DNA from: Bacteroides caccae
GTDB taxonomy: Bacteria > Bacteroidota > Bacteroidia > Bacteroidales > Bacteroidaceae
Direction of reading: 5' to 3'
Assembly: GCF_002222615.2 (NCBI RefSeq)
Contig: NZ_CP022412.2
Coordinates: 4,506,804-4,570,803 of the forward strand
DNA: 64,000 nucleotides
The translations under genes and the position numbers were made by a program. Of this stretch, positions 1 to 8,215 are shown one piece after another; positions within the stretch are counted from its first letter, which is position 1; each line of letters opens with the position of its first letter. The notes under the pieces are model-generated. The model was not told the DNA's origin. It searched no databases and worked only from the letters and a program-made list of their open reading frames with translations.

Positions 1-549
1 ATGTCTCCGCTGACCAAGATGCACCGTTCCAAACCGGGACTGACCGAACGTTTCGAATTAATGGTAAACGGCAAGGAACTTGCCAACGCCTACTCGGAAT
101 TGAACGACCCGATCGACCAGGAAGAACGCTTCAAAGAACAGATGCGTCTGGCTGACAAGGGTGACGATGAAGCAATGATTATCGACCAGGACTTCCTGCG
201 TTCTTTACAATATGGTATGCCTCCTACATCGGGTATCGGCATCGGTATCGACCGTCTGGTTATGTTAATGACCGGTCAGACTACCATTCAGGAAGTGTTA
301 TTCTTCCCGCAAATGCGCCCGGAAAAGGTGGTGAAGAAAGACGCAGCCGCCAAATATATGGAACTGGGTATCGCAGAAGACTGGGTGCCTGTTATTCAGA
401 AAGCCGGCTACAACACCGTAGAAGACATGAAAGATGTCAATGCGCAGAAGCTACACCAGGACATCTGCGGCATCAATAAGAAATACAAATTAGAACTGGC
501 CAACCCGTCGGTAAACGACGTAACTGATTGGATACAGAAAATTAAATAA
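1..549 (+). CDS. lysS: Lysyl-tRNA synthetase, C-terminal part (cut by window edge)
   Basis: This is the end of class II lysyl-tRNA synthetase, which charges tRNA-Lys in the cytoplasm. The visible 182 residues include the class II motif 3 stretch [11 protein letters not shown] at about residues 78-88, which contains the ATP-binding arginine, and the preceding MPPTSG. About 70 residues follow ([13 protein letters not shown] onward), a C-terminal extension that I take to be typical of the Bacteroidetes enzymes. The ATG at base 1 is almost certainly an internal methionine, because a full enzyme is more than 500 residues, so the gene starts before the window. gpsA follows 23 bases downstream on the same strand, so co-transcription is likely. 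Confidence 0.95.
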   Translation: MSPLTKMHRSKPGLTERFELMVNGKELANAYSELNDPIDQEERFKEQMRLADKGDDEAMIIDQDFLRSLQYGMPPTSGIGIGIDRLVMLMTGQTTIQEVLFFPQMRPEKVVKKDAAAKYMELGIAEDWVPVIQKAGYNTVEDMKDVNAQKLHQDICGINKKYKLELANPSVNDVTDWIQKIK

Positions 550-572
550 GTTCTTCATCCAAATCCATACAA

Positions 573-1568
573 ATGAAATTACCCGGTAAGATAGCGATAA
601 TGGGCGGTGGAAGTTGGGCCACAGCTATTGCGAAGATGTGTCTGGCTCAAGAAGACTCTATCAATTGGTATATGCGACGCGATGACCGCATCGCTGATTT
701 CAAGAGATTGGGGCACAATCCGGCTTATCTGACAGGAGTGAAATTCGATACCAAGCGTATCTCTTTCAGTTCCAACATCAACGATGTTGTGAAAGAATCG
801 GATACGCTGATTTTCGTCACTCCTTCCCCTTATCTGAAAGCTCACCTGAAAAAGCTGAAAACCAAGATAAAGGATAAGTTCATCATCACCGCTATCAAAG
901 GAATCGTACCCGACGACAACGTTATCGTATCAGAATACTTTACCAAGGAATACGGTGTTCCTCCCGAAAATATCGCTGTACTGGCAGGTCCCTGCCACGC
1001 AGAAGAAGTAGCTTTGGAACGCCTTTCTTATCTGACCATCGCCTGCCCGGACAAAGACAAAGCACGTATCTTCGCGCGCCGACTGGGAAGCAGCTTTATC
1101 AAAACATCTGTTAGTGACGACGTATCAGGTATCGAGTACAGTTCGGTACTCAAAAACGTATATGCTATCGCCGCCGGTATTTGCAGCGGACTGAAATACG
1201 GCGACAACTTTCAGGCCGTACTGATTTCCAACGCTATCCAGGAGATGAACCGTTTCCTGAATACGGTACATCCGTTGAACAGAAACGTAGATGAATCTGT
1301 TTATCTGGGTGACTTGCTGGTGACCGGCTATTCGAATTTCAGCCGTAACCGGACATTCGGCACAATGATCGGTAAGGGATATTCCGTAAAGAGCGCACAG
1401 ATTGAAATGGAAATGATCGCTGAAGGTTACTACGGTACGAAGTGTATCAAGGAAATCAACAAGCATCATCATGTCAATATGCCGATACTGGACGCTGTGT
1501 ACAACATTCTATACGAACGTATCTCGCCTATGATCGAGATTAAATTACTAACTGATTCTTTTAGATAA
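573..1568 (+). CDS. gpsA: Glycerol-3-phosphate dehydrogenase [NAD(P)+]
   Basis: This enzyme reduces dihydroxyacetone phosphate to sn-glycerol-3-phosphate for phospholipid synthesis. The N-terminus carries the dinucleotide-binding loop (IMGGGSWATA, residues 9-18). The family signature AGPCHAEEVA lies near residue 139 and stands in for the usual SGPSFA. The catalytic lysine region LKNVYAIAAGI follows. The length of 331 residues is normal. It lies between lysS and pgi with short gaps (23 and 18 bases), so the three probably form one transcript. Confidence 0.95.
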   Translation: MKLPGKIAIMGGGSWATAIAKMCLAQEDSINWYMRRDDRIADFKRLGHNPAYLTGVKFDTKRISFSSNINDVVKESDTLIFVTPSPYLKAHLKKLKTKIKDKFIITAIKGIVPDDNVIVSEYFTKEYGVPPENIAVLAGPCHAEEVALERLSYLTIACPDKDKARIFARRLGSSFIKTSVSDDVSGIEYSSVLKNVYAIAAGICSGLKYGDNFQAVLISNAIQEMNRFLNTVHPLNRNVDESVYLGDLLVTGYSNFSRNRTFGTMIGKGYSVKSAQIEMEMIAEGYYGTKCIKEINKHHHVNMPILDAVYNILYERISPMIEIKLLTDSFR

Positions 1569-1586
1569 CCTTTAAACAAGAAAGAT

Positions 1587-2924
1587 ATGATTAGCTTGAA
1601 CATTGAAAAGACTTTTGGATTTATCTCCAAAGAAAAGGTTTCTGCCTACGAAGCAGAGGTAAAAGCCGCACAGGAAATGCTGGAAAAAGGAACTGGAAAA
1701 GGGAACGACTTTTTAGGCTGGCTGCACTTGCCTTCTTCTATCAGCAAAGAACACTTGGCTGACTTGAACGCTACCGCAAAGGTCTTGAGAGACAACTGTG
1801 AAGTAGTGATCATTGCAGGTATCGGCGGTAGCTATCTGGGCGCACGTGCCGTAATCGAGGCGTTATCTAATAGCTTCACTTGGTTGCAAGAAAAAAAGAC
1901 AGCTCCGATCATGATTTATGCCGGACACAATATCAGCGAAGATTATCTATTCGAACTGACTGAGTATCTGAAAGACAAGAAATTCGGTGTTATCAATATC
2001 TCCAAATCGGGAACTACTACCGAAACTGCGCTTGCCTTCCGCCTGTTGAAGAAACAATGCGAAGACCAACGCGGCAAAGAAACTGCAAAACAGGTAATCG
2101 TAGCTGTAACAGACGCCAAGAAAGGTGCAGCACGTGTTACTGCCGACAAGGAAGGTTACAAAACATTCATCATCCCCGATAATGTAGGCGGACGTTTTTC
2201 TGTACTGACTCCGGTCGGTTTGCTGCCGATTGCTGTTGCCGGATTCGACATTGAGCAACTGGTTGCCGGCGCTGCCGACATGGAAAAAGCATGTGGCGCA
2301 GACGTTCCGTTTGCAGAAAACCCTGCTGCTATCTATGCTGCTACCCGTAATGAACTGTACAGAAATGGAAAGAAGATCGAAATCCTCGTCAACTTCTGTC
2401 CGAAACTGCATTATGTAAGCGAATGGTGGAAACAGCTTTACGGAGAATCAGAAGGTAAGGACAACAAAGGTATTTTCCCCGCATCAGTAGACTTCTCTAC
2501 CGACCTTCACTCTATGGGACAATGGATTCAGGAAGGTGAACGTTCTATCTTCGAAACTGTCATCTCACTGGATAAGGTAGACCATAAACTGGAAGTTCCT
2601 TCTGACGAAGCCAACCTGGATGGTCTGAATTTCCTAGCCGGCAAACGTGTGGATGAAGTGAACAAAATGGCGGAACTGGGAACTCAATTGGCTCACGTAG
2701 ACGGTGGCGTACCTAATATGCGTATTGTTCTTCCTTCATTGAGCGAATACAATATCGGTAGCCTGCTTTATTTCTTCGAAAAGGCTTGCGGTATCAGCGG
2801 TTATCTGCTGGGCGTGAATCCTTTCAACCAGCCGGGTGTAGAAGCATACAAGAAGAACATGTTTGCGTTGCTGAACAAACCGGGTTACGAGGAAGAATCC
2901 AAAGCGATCCAATCAAGATTGTAA
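1587..2924 (+). CDS. pgi: Glucose-6-phosphate isomerase
   Basis: This enzyme interconverts glucose-6-phosphate and fructose-6-phosphate, feeding both glycolysis and the fructose-6-phosphate pool used for GDP-mannose and amino-sugar synthesis. The sugar-isomerase loops are visible as [12 protein letters not shown] and [11 protein letters not shown]. The C-terminal signature region [14 protein letters not shown] is intact. The 445-residue length fits the short bacterial form of the family. It is the last gene of the lysS-gpsA-pgi run and is followed directly by a strong terminator hairpin. Confidence 0.96.
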   Translation: MISLNIEKTFGFISKEKVSAYEAEVKAAQEMLEKGTGKGNDFLGWLHLPSSISKEHLADLNATAKVLRDNCEVVIIAGIGGSYLGARAVIEALSNSFTWLQEKKTAPIMIYAGHNISEDYLFELTEYLKDKKFGVINISKSGTTTETALAFRLLKKQCEDQRGKETAKQVIVAVTDAKKGAARVTADKEGYKTFIIPDNVGGRFSVLTPVGLLPIAVAGFDIEQLVAGAADMEKACGADVPFAENPAAIYAATRNELYRNGKKIEILVNFCPKLHYVSEWWKQLYGESEGKDNKGIFPASVDFSTDLHSMGQWIQEGERSIFETVISLDKVDHKLEVPSDEANLDGLNFLAGKRVDEVNKMAELGTQLAHVDGGVPNMRIVLPSLSEYNIGSLLYFFEKACGISGYLLGVNPFNQPGVEAYKKNMFALLNKPGYEEESKAIQSRL

Positions 2925-2938
2925 TAGAATCTATACAT

Positions 2939-2975
2939 AAAAAAGAAGCGGTCTTAATAAGACCGCTTCTTTTTT
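2939..2975. terminator. Terminator hairpin after pgi
   Basis: Perfect 13-bp arms (2943-2955 and 2959-2971) with a 3-base loop are flanked by A and T runs. They could stop transcription of pgi on the plus strand and of the convergent lipoprotein gene on the minus strand. Confidence 0.9.
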
Positions 2976-2999
2976 ATGTTGTCTATCGACATTCCGTTC

Positions 3000-3503
3000 T
3001 TAATCTTCCTCCTCTACCTCTTTGGTTTTCAAGCCGATTTCCTCTTGTGCGCCTTCACATTCAGCCTTGGAGGAAAGATAGAAAGCCAACTTCACATCAC
3101 CGTTCTTATCTACATGTTCAATAGTAGCTTTCACCATGACCCTGGTTTGCGTCACACCGTCCTTAAAACGTAACTGACCTTTTTCCTCATCCGTCAGGTT
3201 TCCTTCGGTAGAGACTTCGGCTTTTTCATAACGAAGTTCGGCTTTCACCGCTTCGTCATTCTGAAGTTTAAAGGTTTTAAGTTCAGCTCCATTCCCATCC
3301 AAGAGCAAAAAAGCATTCACCTTATCCCCTACCTTTAAAGCCGGCAGATTATCTTTCTGATTAGTATAGTCTTCCCCTTTAGAATCCTCACTGTCCGGAC
3401 CAGTATTTACATACAGTCTTTCTATCGTGATAACAGGACTCTCCCCACTATCGGAACAAGCACCTAAAAACAAAGGTAGCAACAATAATACTCTCTTTTT
3501 CAT
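3000..3503 (-). CDS. Putative lipoprotein of unknown function
   Basis: This is a 167-residue exported protein. It has a short basic start, a hydrophobic stretch and the lipobox LFLGAC ending at Cys16, so a lipid-anchored envelope protein is likely. The mature part is rich in Asp, Glu and Lys, looks beta-rich, and ends in an acidic EVEEED tail. I do not recognise a family. It converges on pgi, with the shared terminator between them, and has its own well-formed promoter upstream (3528-3558). Confidence 0.8.
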   Translation of the reverse strand: MKKRVLLLLPLFLGACSDSGESPVITIERLYVNTGPDSEDSKGEDYTNQKDNLPALKVGDKVNAFLLLDGNGAELKTFKLQNDEAVKAELRYEKAEVSTEGNLTDEEKGQLRFKDGVTQTRVMVKATIEHVDKNGDVKLAFYLSSKAECEGAQEEIGLKTKEVEEED

Positions 3504-3527
3504 GCTATCATTGAGTTTATAATGCTA

Positions 3528-3558
3528 CAAAAATACACATAATCTTCTAAATGACAAA
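3528..3558 (-). promoter_or_regulatory. Bacteroides-type promoter for the lipoprotein
   Basis: On the minus strand the sequence reads TTTG (3558-3555), 19 bases, then TATTTTTG (3535-3528), matching the -33/-7 consensus TTTG and TAnnTTTG. The ATG lies about 25 bases downstream. Confidence 0.65.
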
Positions 3559-3607
3559 TAATTGGATACTTTATTGCTCAAAGAGCCCGCTTGCAACTAT
3601 CCGTCCG

Positions 3608-3643
3608 TTTTGTCTTATCTCTCATTTTTTATAGTTATCTTTG
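3608..3643 (+). promoter_or_regulatory. Probable promoter of the HAD-fkp unit
   Basis: TTTTG (3608-3612) lies 23 bases before TATCTTTG (3636-3643), a perfect TAnnTTTG -7 element. The spacing is slightly long. The HAD gene starts 67 bases downstream. Confidence 0.5.
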
Positions 3644-3709
3644 CCTCGTATATGTTTCGAAATAAGAAGATTAAACTCTAAACAGATAATGGTTCACTAT
3701 TTATAAAGT

Positions 3710-4384
3710 ATGAAGAAAAAACTGAAAGCCGTCCTGTTCGATATGGACGGCGTGCTTTTTAATTCCATGCCCTATCATTCCGAAGCCTGGCATAAGGTGA
3801 TGAAATCACACGGGCTTACTCTTAGCCGTGAAGAAGCCTATATGCACGAAGGACGGACAGGGGCTGCCACTATTAATATCGTATTTCAGCGTGAACTGGG
3901 AAGGGAGGCCACGCAGGAAGAAATAGAAAGTATATATCAGGAGAAAAGTGTCTTATTCAACTCGTATGCAGAAGCTGAACGTATGCCCGGCGCATGGGAA
4001 CTGTTGCAAAAAGTAAAAGGTGAAGGACTCACTCCAATGGTGGTAACAGGTTCCGGACAACTTTCATTACTCGAACGGTTGGAGCATAACTTTCCGGGAA
4101 TGTTTCACAAAGAACTAATGGTTACGGCATTCGATGTCAAATACGGAAAGCCAAACCCGGAACCGTATCTTATGGCCCTGAAAAAAGGTGGTCTGAAAGC
4201 CGATGAAGCGGTGGTAGTGGAGAACGCACCTCTCGGGGTGGAAGCCGGACACAAAGCCGGCATTTTCACAATCGCTGTGAACACGGGACCTCTGGACGGA
4301 CAGGTATTGCTGGACTCCGGAGCCGATTTATTACTACCGTCCATGCAAGCGCTCTGTGAAGCTTGGGATGGACTTGATCTATAG
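3710..4384 (+). CDS. HAD-family phosphatase / beta-phosphoglucomutase-like
   Basis: This is a 224-residue haloacid-dehalogenase-fold hydrolase. Motif I is FDMDGVLFNSM with nucleophile Asp11 and acid Asp13. Motif II is the serine/threonine of VVTGSG, motif III the lysine of YGKPNPEP, and motif IV the VENAPLGVEAG stretch. The cap domain lies between motifs I and II, as in beta-phosphoglucomutases and small sugar phosphatases. The substrate cannot be read from sequence. It is 30 bases upstream of fkp, so it may act on a sugar phosphate connected with fucose salvage, but that is inference from position only. Confidence 0.85.
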   Translation: MKKKLKAVLFDMDGVLFNSMPYHSEAWHKVMKSHGLTLSREEAYMHEGRTGAATINIVFQRELGREATQEEIESIYQEKSVLFNSYAEAERMPGAWELLQKVKGEGLTPMVVTGSGQLSLLERLEHNFPGMFHKELMVTAFDVKYGKPNPEPYLMALKKGGLKADEAVVVENAPLGVEAGHKAGIFTIAVNTGPLDGQVLLDSGADLLLPSMQALCEAWDGLDL

Positions 4385-4414
4385 AAATTCTAACCAACAA
4401 ACGACGATTCTATC

Positions 4415-7267
4415 ATGCAAAAGTTATTATCTTTACCCCCAAACCTGATCCACTGTTTTCACGAACTGGAAGAAGTTAATCATAACGAATGGTTTTGTAC
4501 ATCCGATCCCATAGGCAGCAAGCTTGGCTCCGGAGGCGGAACAACCTGGCTCTTGCAAGCCTGCCACCAGGCATTTGCCCCACAAGAGTCTTTCAATGAT
4601 TGGATAGGACGCGAAAAAAGGATATTACTTCATGCAGGAGGACAAAGCCGCCGCTTACCCAGTTACGGACCTTCCGGTAAGATACTGACCCCTATCCCGA
4701 TCTTCAGTTGGGAAAGAGGACAAAGACTGGGACAGAACCTGCTGTCTTTGCAACTCCCGTTATACGAAAGAATCATGCAGCAAGCGCCGGCCGGCATGAA
4801 TACATTGATAGCCAGTGGAGATGTATATATCCGTTCGGAAAAACCTTTGCAGGACATTCCCAATGTGGACGTCGTATGCTACGGCTTATGGGTAAATCCT
4901 TCTCTGGCCACTCATCACGGAGTTTTTGTCTCCGACCGGGAAAGCCCTGAAGTACTCGACTTCATGTTACAGAAGCCCTCTCTGGAAGAATTGGAAGGTT
5001 TATCCAAGACTCACCTTTTCCTAATGGACATCGGCATCTGGATTTTAAGTGACCGTGCCGTAGAGGTCTTAATGAAGCGCTCGCTCAAGGAAGGAACGAA
5101 TGACATCAATTACTATGACTTATATTCCGACTATGGGCTGGCTTTGGGAGAACATCCCAAGACGGAAGATGAAGAAGTCAACCAACTATCCGTAGCCATA
5201 TTACCGTTACCCGGCGGCGAATTTTACCATTTCGGTACAAGTCATGAACTGATTTCTTCTACGCTAGCCATACAGGACAAGGTACGTGACCAAAGAAAGA
5301 TCATGCACCGGAAAGTAAAACCGAATCCGGCAATCTTTATCCAGAACTCCAGTACACAAGTCTCCCTCTGTGCAGATAACGCTAACCTATGGATTGAAAA
5401 CAGCCATGTAGGGGAAGGCTGGCATCTCGGATCACGCCAGATAATCACAGGTGTTCCCGAAAACCAATGGAATATAAATCTGCCGGACGGTATCTGTATT
5501 GACGTGGTTCCTTTTGGCGACAACGCATTCGTTGCACGTCCTTACGGATTGGATGATGTATTCAAAGGAGCATTGAAAAATGAAACGACCACATATCTCA
5601 ATATCCCTTTTTCACAGTGGATGCAGGAAAGAGCCCTTACTTGGGAAGACATAAATGGACGCACGGACGATTTACAGTCTGCTTCCATTTTCCCGGTAAC
5701 AGCTTCCGTAGAAGATTTGGGTATATTGATACGTTGGATGATCTCCGAACCCCAACTGGAAGAAGGAAAACAACTTTGGCTAAAAGCAGAAAAAGTCTCT
5801 GCCGACGAAATATCCGCACGCGCGAATCTGAAACGACTGTATGAGCAGCGTAGCGCTTATCGCCGGAGCAACTGGAAAGGGCTGGCCGACAATTACGAAA
5901 AGAGCGTATTCTATCAACTCGATTTGCAGGATGCTGCCAAAGAATTTGTCCGCTTTGATTTAGCCACGCCTGACATATTAAAAGAAGACGCCGCGCCAAT
6001 GGTCAGAATCCACAACCGGATGCTACGGGGACGTATCATGAAGCTACACGGCGACAGCAACTATAAAGAAGAAGAACAATCGGCATTCCAACTTCTTCGC
6101 GACGGATTATTGGGAGCTATGCCCAGCCGGAAGAACCAGCCCCGTCTCGATGTATATTCAGACCAGATTGTATGGGGACGTAGCCCCGTCCGCATCGACC
6201 TGGCAGGAGGGTGGACAGATACCCCTCCCTACTCTCTCTATTCGGGAGGAAGTGTTGTCAACCTGGCTATCGAATTGAACGGACAGCCACCCTTGCAAGT
6301 ATATGTGAAACCATGCAAAGAGTATCACATCGTACTTCGCTCCATTGATATGGGTGCTGTGGAAATCATAGAAAACTATGAGGAACTGCAAGACTACAAG
6401 AAAGTCGGTTCTCCTTTCTCTATTCCCAAAGCGGCCCTTACTTTAGCCGGATTTGCACCGGAATTTTCCGCCGAGAACTACGCTTCGCTGGAAGAACATC
6501 TGAAAGCCTTCGGTGCAGGACTCGAAATTACCTTATTAGCGGCAATTCCTGCGGGTTCGGGGTTAGGAACCAGTTCCATTCTGGCTTCCACCGTTCTCGG
6601 AGCTATCAATGATTTCTGCGGACTGGCATGGGATAGAAACGATATTTGCAGTTATACATTGGCATTAGAGCAGTTGCTGACCACCGGCGGTGGTTGGCAG
6701 GATCAATATGGCGGTGTTTTTCCCGGTGTCAAGTTGCTTCAGTCCGAAGCCGGTTTCGAACAGAATCCTTTAGTACGCTGGCTGCCCGACCAACTATTCA
6801 CCCATCCCGACTATCGCGACTGCCATTTGCTTTACTACACAGGCATCACCCGTACAGCGAAAGGAATATTAGCCGAAATCGTCAGCTCCATGTTCCTCAA
6901 TTCCGGTCCGCACCTCAGCTTATTAGCCGAGATGAAAGTACACGCAACGGACATGAGCGAGGCTATTCTACGTGGTAATTTCGAGAACTTCGCCAGTCTG
7001 ATTAATAAAACCTGGGCACAAAACCAGGCGCTGGACAGCGGTACAAACCCTCCGGCGGTAGCAGCCATTATCGAGACAATCAAAGACTATACATTAGGAT
7101 ATAAATTGCCCGGTGCAGGAGGCGGCGGTTATTTGTATATGGTAGCTAAAGACCCGCAAGCCGCAGGACAGATACGACGGATACTGACAGAGCATGCTCC
7201 TAATCCACGAGCACGTTTTGTTGATATGACTCTTTCCGACAAAGGGCTGCAAGTTTCACGAAGCTAA
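4415..7267 (+). CDS. fkp: Bifunctional L-fucokinase / L-fucose-1-phosphate guanylyltransferase
   Basis: Fkp salvages free L-fucose. It phosphorylates it and then makes GDP-L-fucose, which Bacteroides uses to fucosylate capsule and surface glycoproteins. The 950-residue length and the overall sequence match the known Bacteroides enzyme. The N-terminal half is the pyrophosphorylase, with the nucleotide-binding motif HAGGQSRRLPSYGPSGK near residue 72. The C-terminal third is a GHMP kinase with GGWTDTPPYS, the phosphate loop PAGSGLGTSS near residue 711 and the final LPGAGGGGYLYM. It ends at a strong terminator. It lies beside a capsule locus that also makes GDP-fucose de novo (gmd, fcl). Confidence 0.97.
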   Translation: MQKLLSLPPNLIHCFHELEEVNHNEWFCTSDPIGSKLGSGGGTTWLLQACHQAFAPQESFNDWIGREKRILLHAGGQSRRLPSYGPSGKILTPIPIFSWERGQRLGQNLLSLQLPLYERIMQQAPAGMNTLIASGDVYIRSEKPLQDIPNVDVVCYGLWVNPSLATHHGVFVSDRESPEVLDFMLQKPSLEELEGLSKTHLFLMDIGIWILSDRAVEVLMKRSLKEGTNDINYYDLYSDYGLALGEHPKTEDEEVNQLSVAILPLPGGEFYHFGTSHELISSTLAIQDKVRDQRKIMHRKVKPNPAIFIQNSSTQVSLCADNANLWIENSHVGEGWHLGSRQIITGVPENQWNINLPDGICIDVVPFGDNAFVARPYGLDDVFKGALKNETTTYLNIPFSQWMQERALTWEDINGRTDDLQSASIFPVTASVEDLGILIRWMISEPQLEEGKQLWLKAEKVSADEISARANLKRLYEQRSAYRRSNWKGLADNYEKSVFYQLDLQDAAKEFVRFDLATPDILKEDAAPMVRIHNRMLRGRIMKLHGDSNYKEEEQSAFQLLRDGLLGAMPSRKNQPRLDVYSDQIVWGRSPVRIDLAGGWTDTPPYSLYSGGSVVNLAIELNGQPPLQVYVKPCKEYHIVLRSIDMGAVEIIENYEELQDYKKVGSPFSIPKAALTLAGFAPEFSAENYASLEEHLKAFGAGLEITLLAAIPAGSGLGTSSILASTVLGAINDFCGLAWDRNDICSYTLALEQLLTTGGGWQDQYGGVFPGVKLLQSEAGFEQNPLVRWLPDQLFTHPDYRDCHLLYYTGITRTAKGILAEIVSSMFLNSGPHLSLLAEMKVHATDMSEAILRGNFENFASLINKTWAQNQALDSGTNPPAVAAIIETIKDYTLGYKLPGAGGGGYLYMVAKDPQAAGQIRRILTEHAPNPRARFVDMTLSDKGLQVSRS

Positions 7268-7268
7268 T

Positions 7269-7317
7269 AAAAGAATAGAGGTTGTGTCAGTATTTTTGAC
7301 ACAACCTCTATTCTTTT
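7269..7317. terminator. Terminator hairpin after fkp
   Basis: Perfect 21-bp arms (7269-7289 and 7297-7317) with a 7-base loop end in a T-rich run. This is one of the strongest hairpins in the window. Confidence 0.92.
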
Positions 7318-7339
7318 AAATGTAATTATTTTATAAGAA

Positions 7340-7502
7340 ATATATCAACGATCTTCACAGACAGTTGATATATGGGGTAAAAAAAGCATATCGGAAATCA
7401 AACCGATATGAAAGTGTCGGTTAAGATATACCGCTGTATTCTTCTTAACCAACGAAAAATGTAGGGTTCTTCATCTTGTAGTATGAAGTTAGGGACCTAC
7501 AT
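7340..7502. repeat. Array of four consecutive hairpins at the capsule 3' end
   Basis: This gene-free stretch between fkp and the last capsule gene holds four inverted repeats in a row. They are ATATATCAAC (7340-7349/7364-7373), CATATCGG (7388-7395/7404-7411), GGTTAAG (7420-7426/7444-7450) and ATGTAGG (7459-7465/7496-7502, with an inner CTTCAT/ATGAAG stem). No arm resembles another. They might form a compound terminator, a structured RNA or protein-binding sites. I see no obvious promoter inside. Confidence 0.55.
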
Positions 7503-7570
7503 ATAGCAATTCAATATAAAATGTAACATATAATACTAATATTCAGATCAATATGCTATTTAAGGACTAT

Positions 7571-8197
7571 TTAAGAAGATAGCTTCTCATATAACATAAC
7601 TGCTTTTATCAACTGTAGATTCTCCCTGCAAAACCAAGGAAAGTCAACACAACGGAAATCAACACGATATTCATTAAGCAGATCGTAAAAGCGAATATCC
7701 TGTATCAACTCACGAACTGAAATGAACAGAAGCAAATACTTCTTCCTTTTACAATAAAACAATGCTTTCTGCAGTTCTGCATAGGCAATATTTTCTCCTG
7801 TTTTACATTCTGAGGTTTCTTCATCACAAAAAGACAATTGAATCTTTAACGAATTATTCCGTTCCAAATATTCAGTCAATCGTTCTTGTACTATAGGAGA
7901 GGAAGTATTACCATATAAAACAACATCTTTATATTCCATATCCGATATTTCCCCAGAAGGAGTGCTTTTCAAGTCAGAACACAACATATTATATTCTTTA
8001 AAGAGGCTTTGTTTCGTAGGTCTTCGTAATTTTTCAACAGAATAGAAAGCATACCTGAATACAAAATGTGCCCCCCGCTTCTCTATTGTTTCCTGTTCTG
8101 AGAAAAAAGCATGTAAACGCCTTTTATTGGTTTGAAGAGATTGCTTGGGAATATCTTCAAGCGTATTGGTGATATATTCGACTACCGTCTTTTTCAT
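7571..8197 (-). CDS. Unknown protein with a degenerate serine-recombinase-like domain
   Basis: This 208-residue protein begins 18 bases after the Wzc-like gene and is probably the last gene of the capsule operon. Residues about 88-205 follow the order of a resolvase catalytic domain. They show VVLYGNTSSPIVQ (compare YaRvSTdeQ), a middle CDEETSECKTG, AELQKALFYCKRKK (pelqkAl), then LISVRELIQDIRFYDLL (kLDRLsRD). They end with VDFRCVDFPWF and LIKAVMLYEKL. A serine survives at the nucleophile position, but the neighbouring arginine is Asn and the DRLxR arginines are mostly lost, so catalysis is unlikely. The first 85 residues are not recognised. The fold assignment is inference by eye. Confidence 0.6.
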   Translation of the reverse strand: MKKTVVEYITNTLEDIPKQSLQTNKRRLHAFFSEQETIEKRGAHFVFRYAFYSVEKLRRPTKQSLFKEYNMLCSDLKSTPSGEISDMEYKDVVLYGNTSSPIVQERLTEYLERNNSLKIQLSFCDEETSECKTGENIAYAELQKALFYCKRKKYLLLFISVRELIQDIRFYDLLNEYRVDFRCVDFPWFCRENLQLIKAVMLYEKLSS

Positions 8198-8215
8198 ATA
8201 TCACAGATTTATCTG

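Noticed and set aside
4105..4344. Minus-strand ORF within the HAD phosphatase gene
   Set aside because: Shadow frame of a gene with all four HAD motifs in order.
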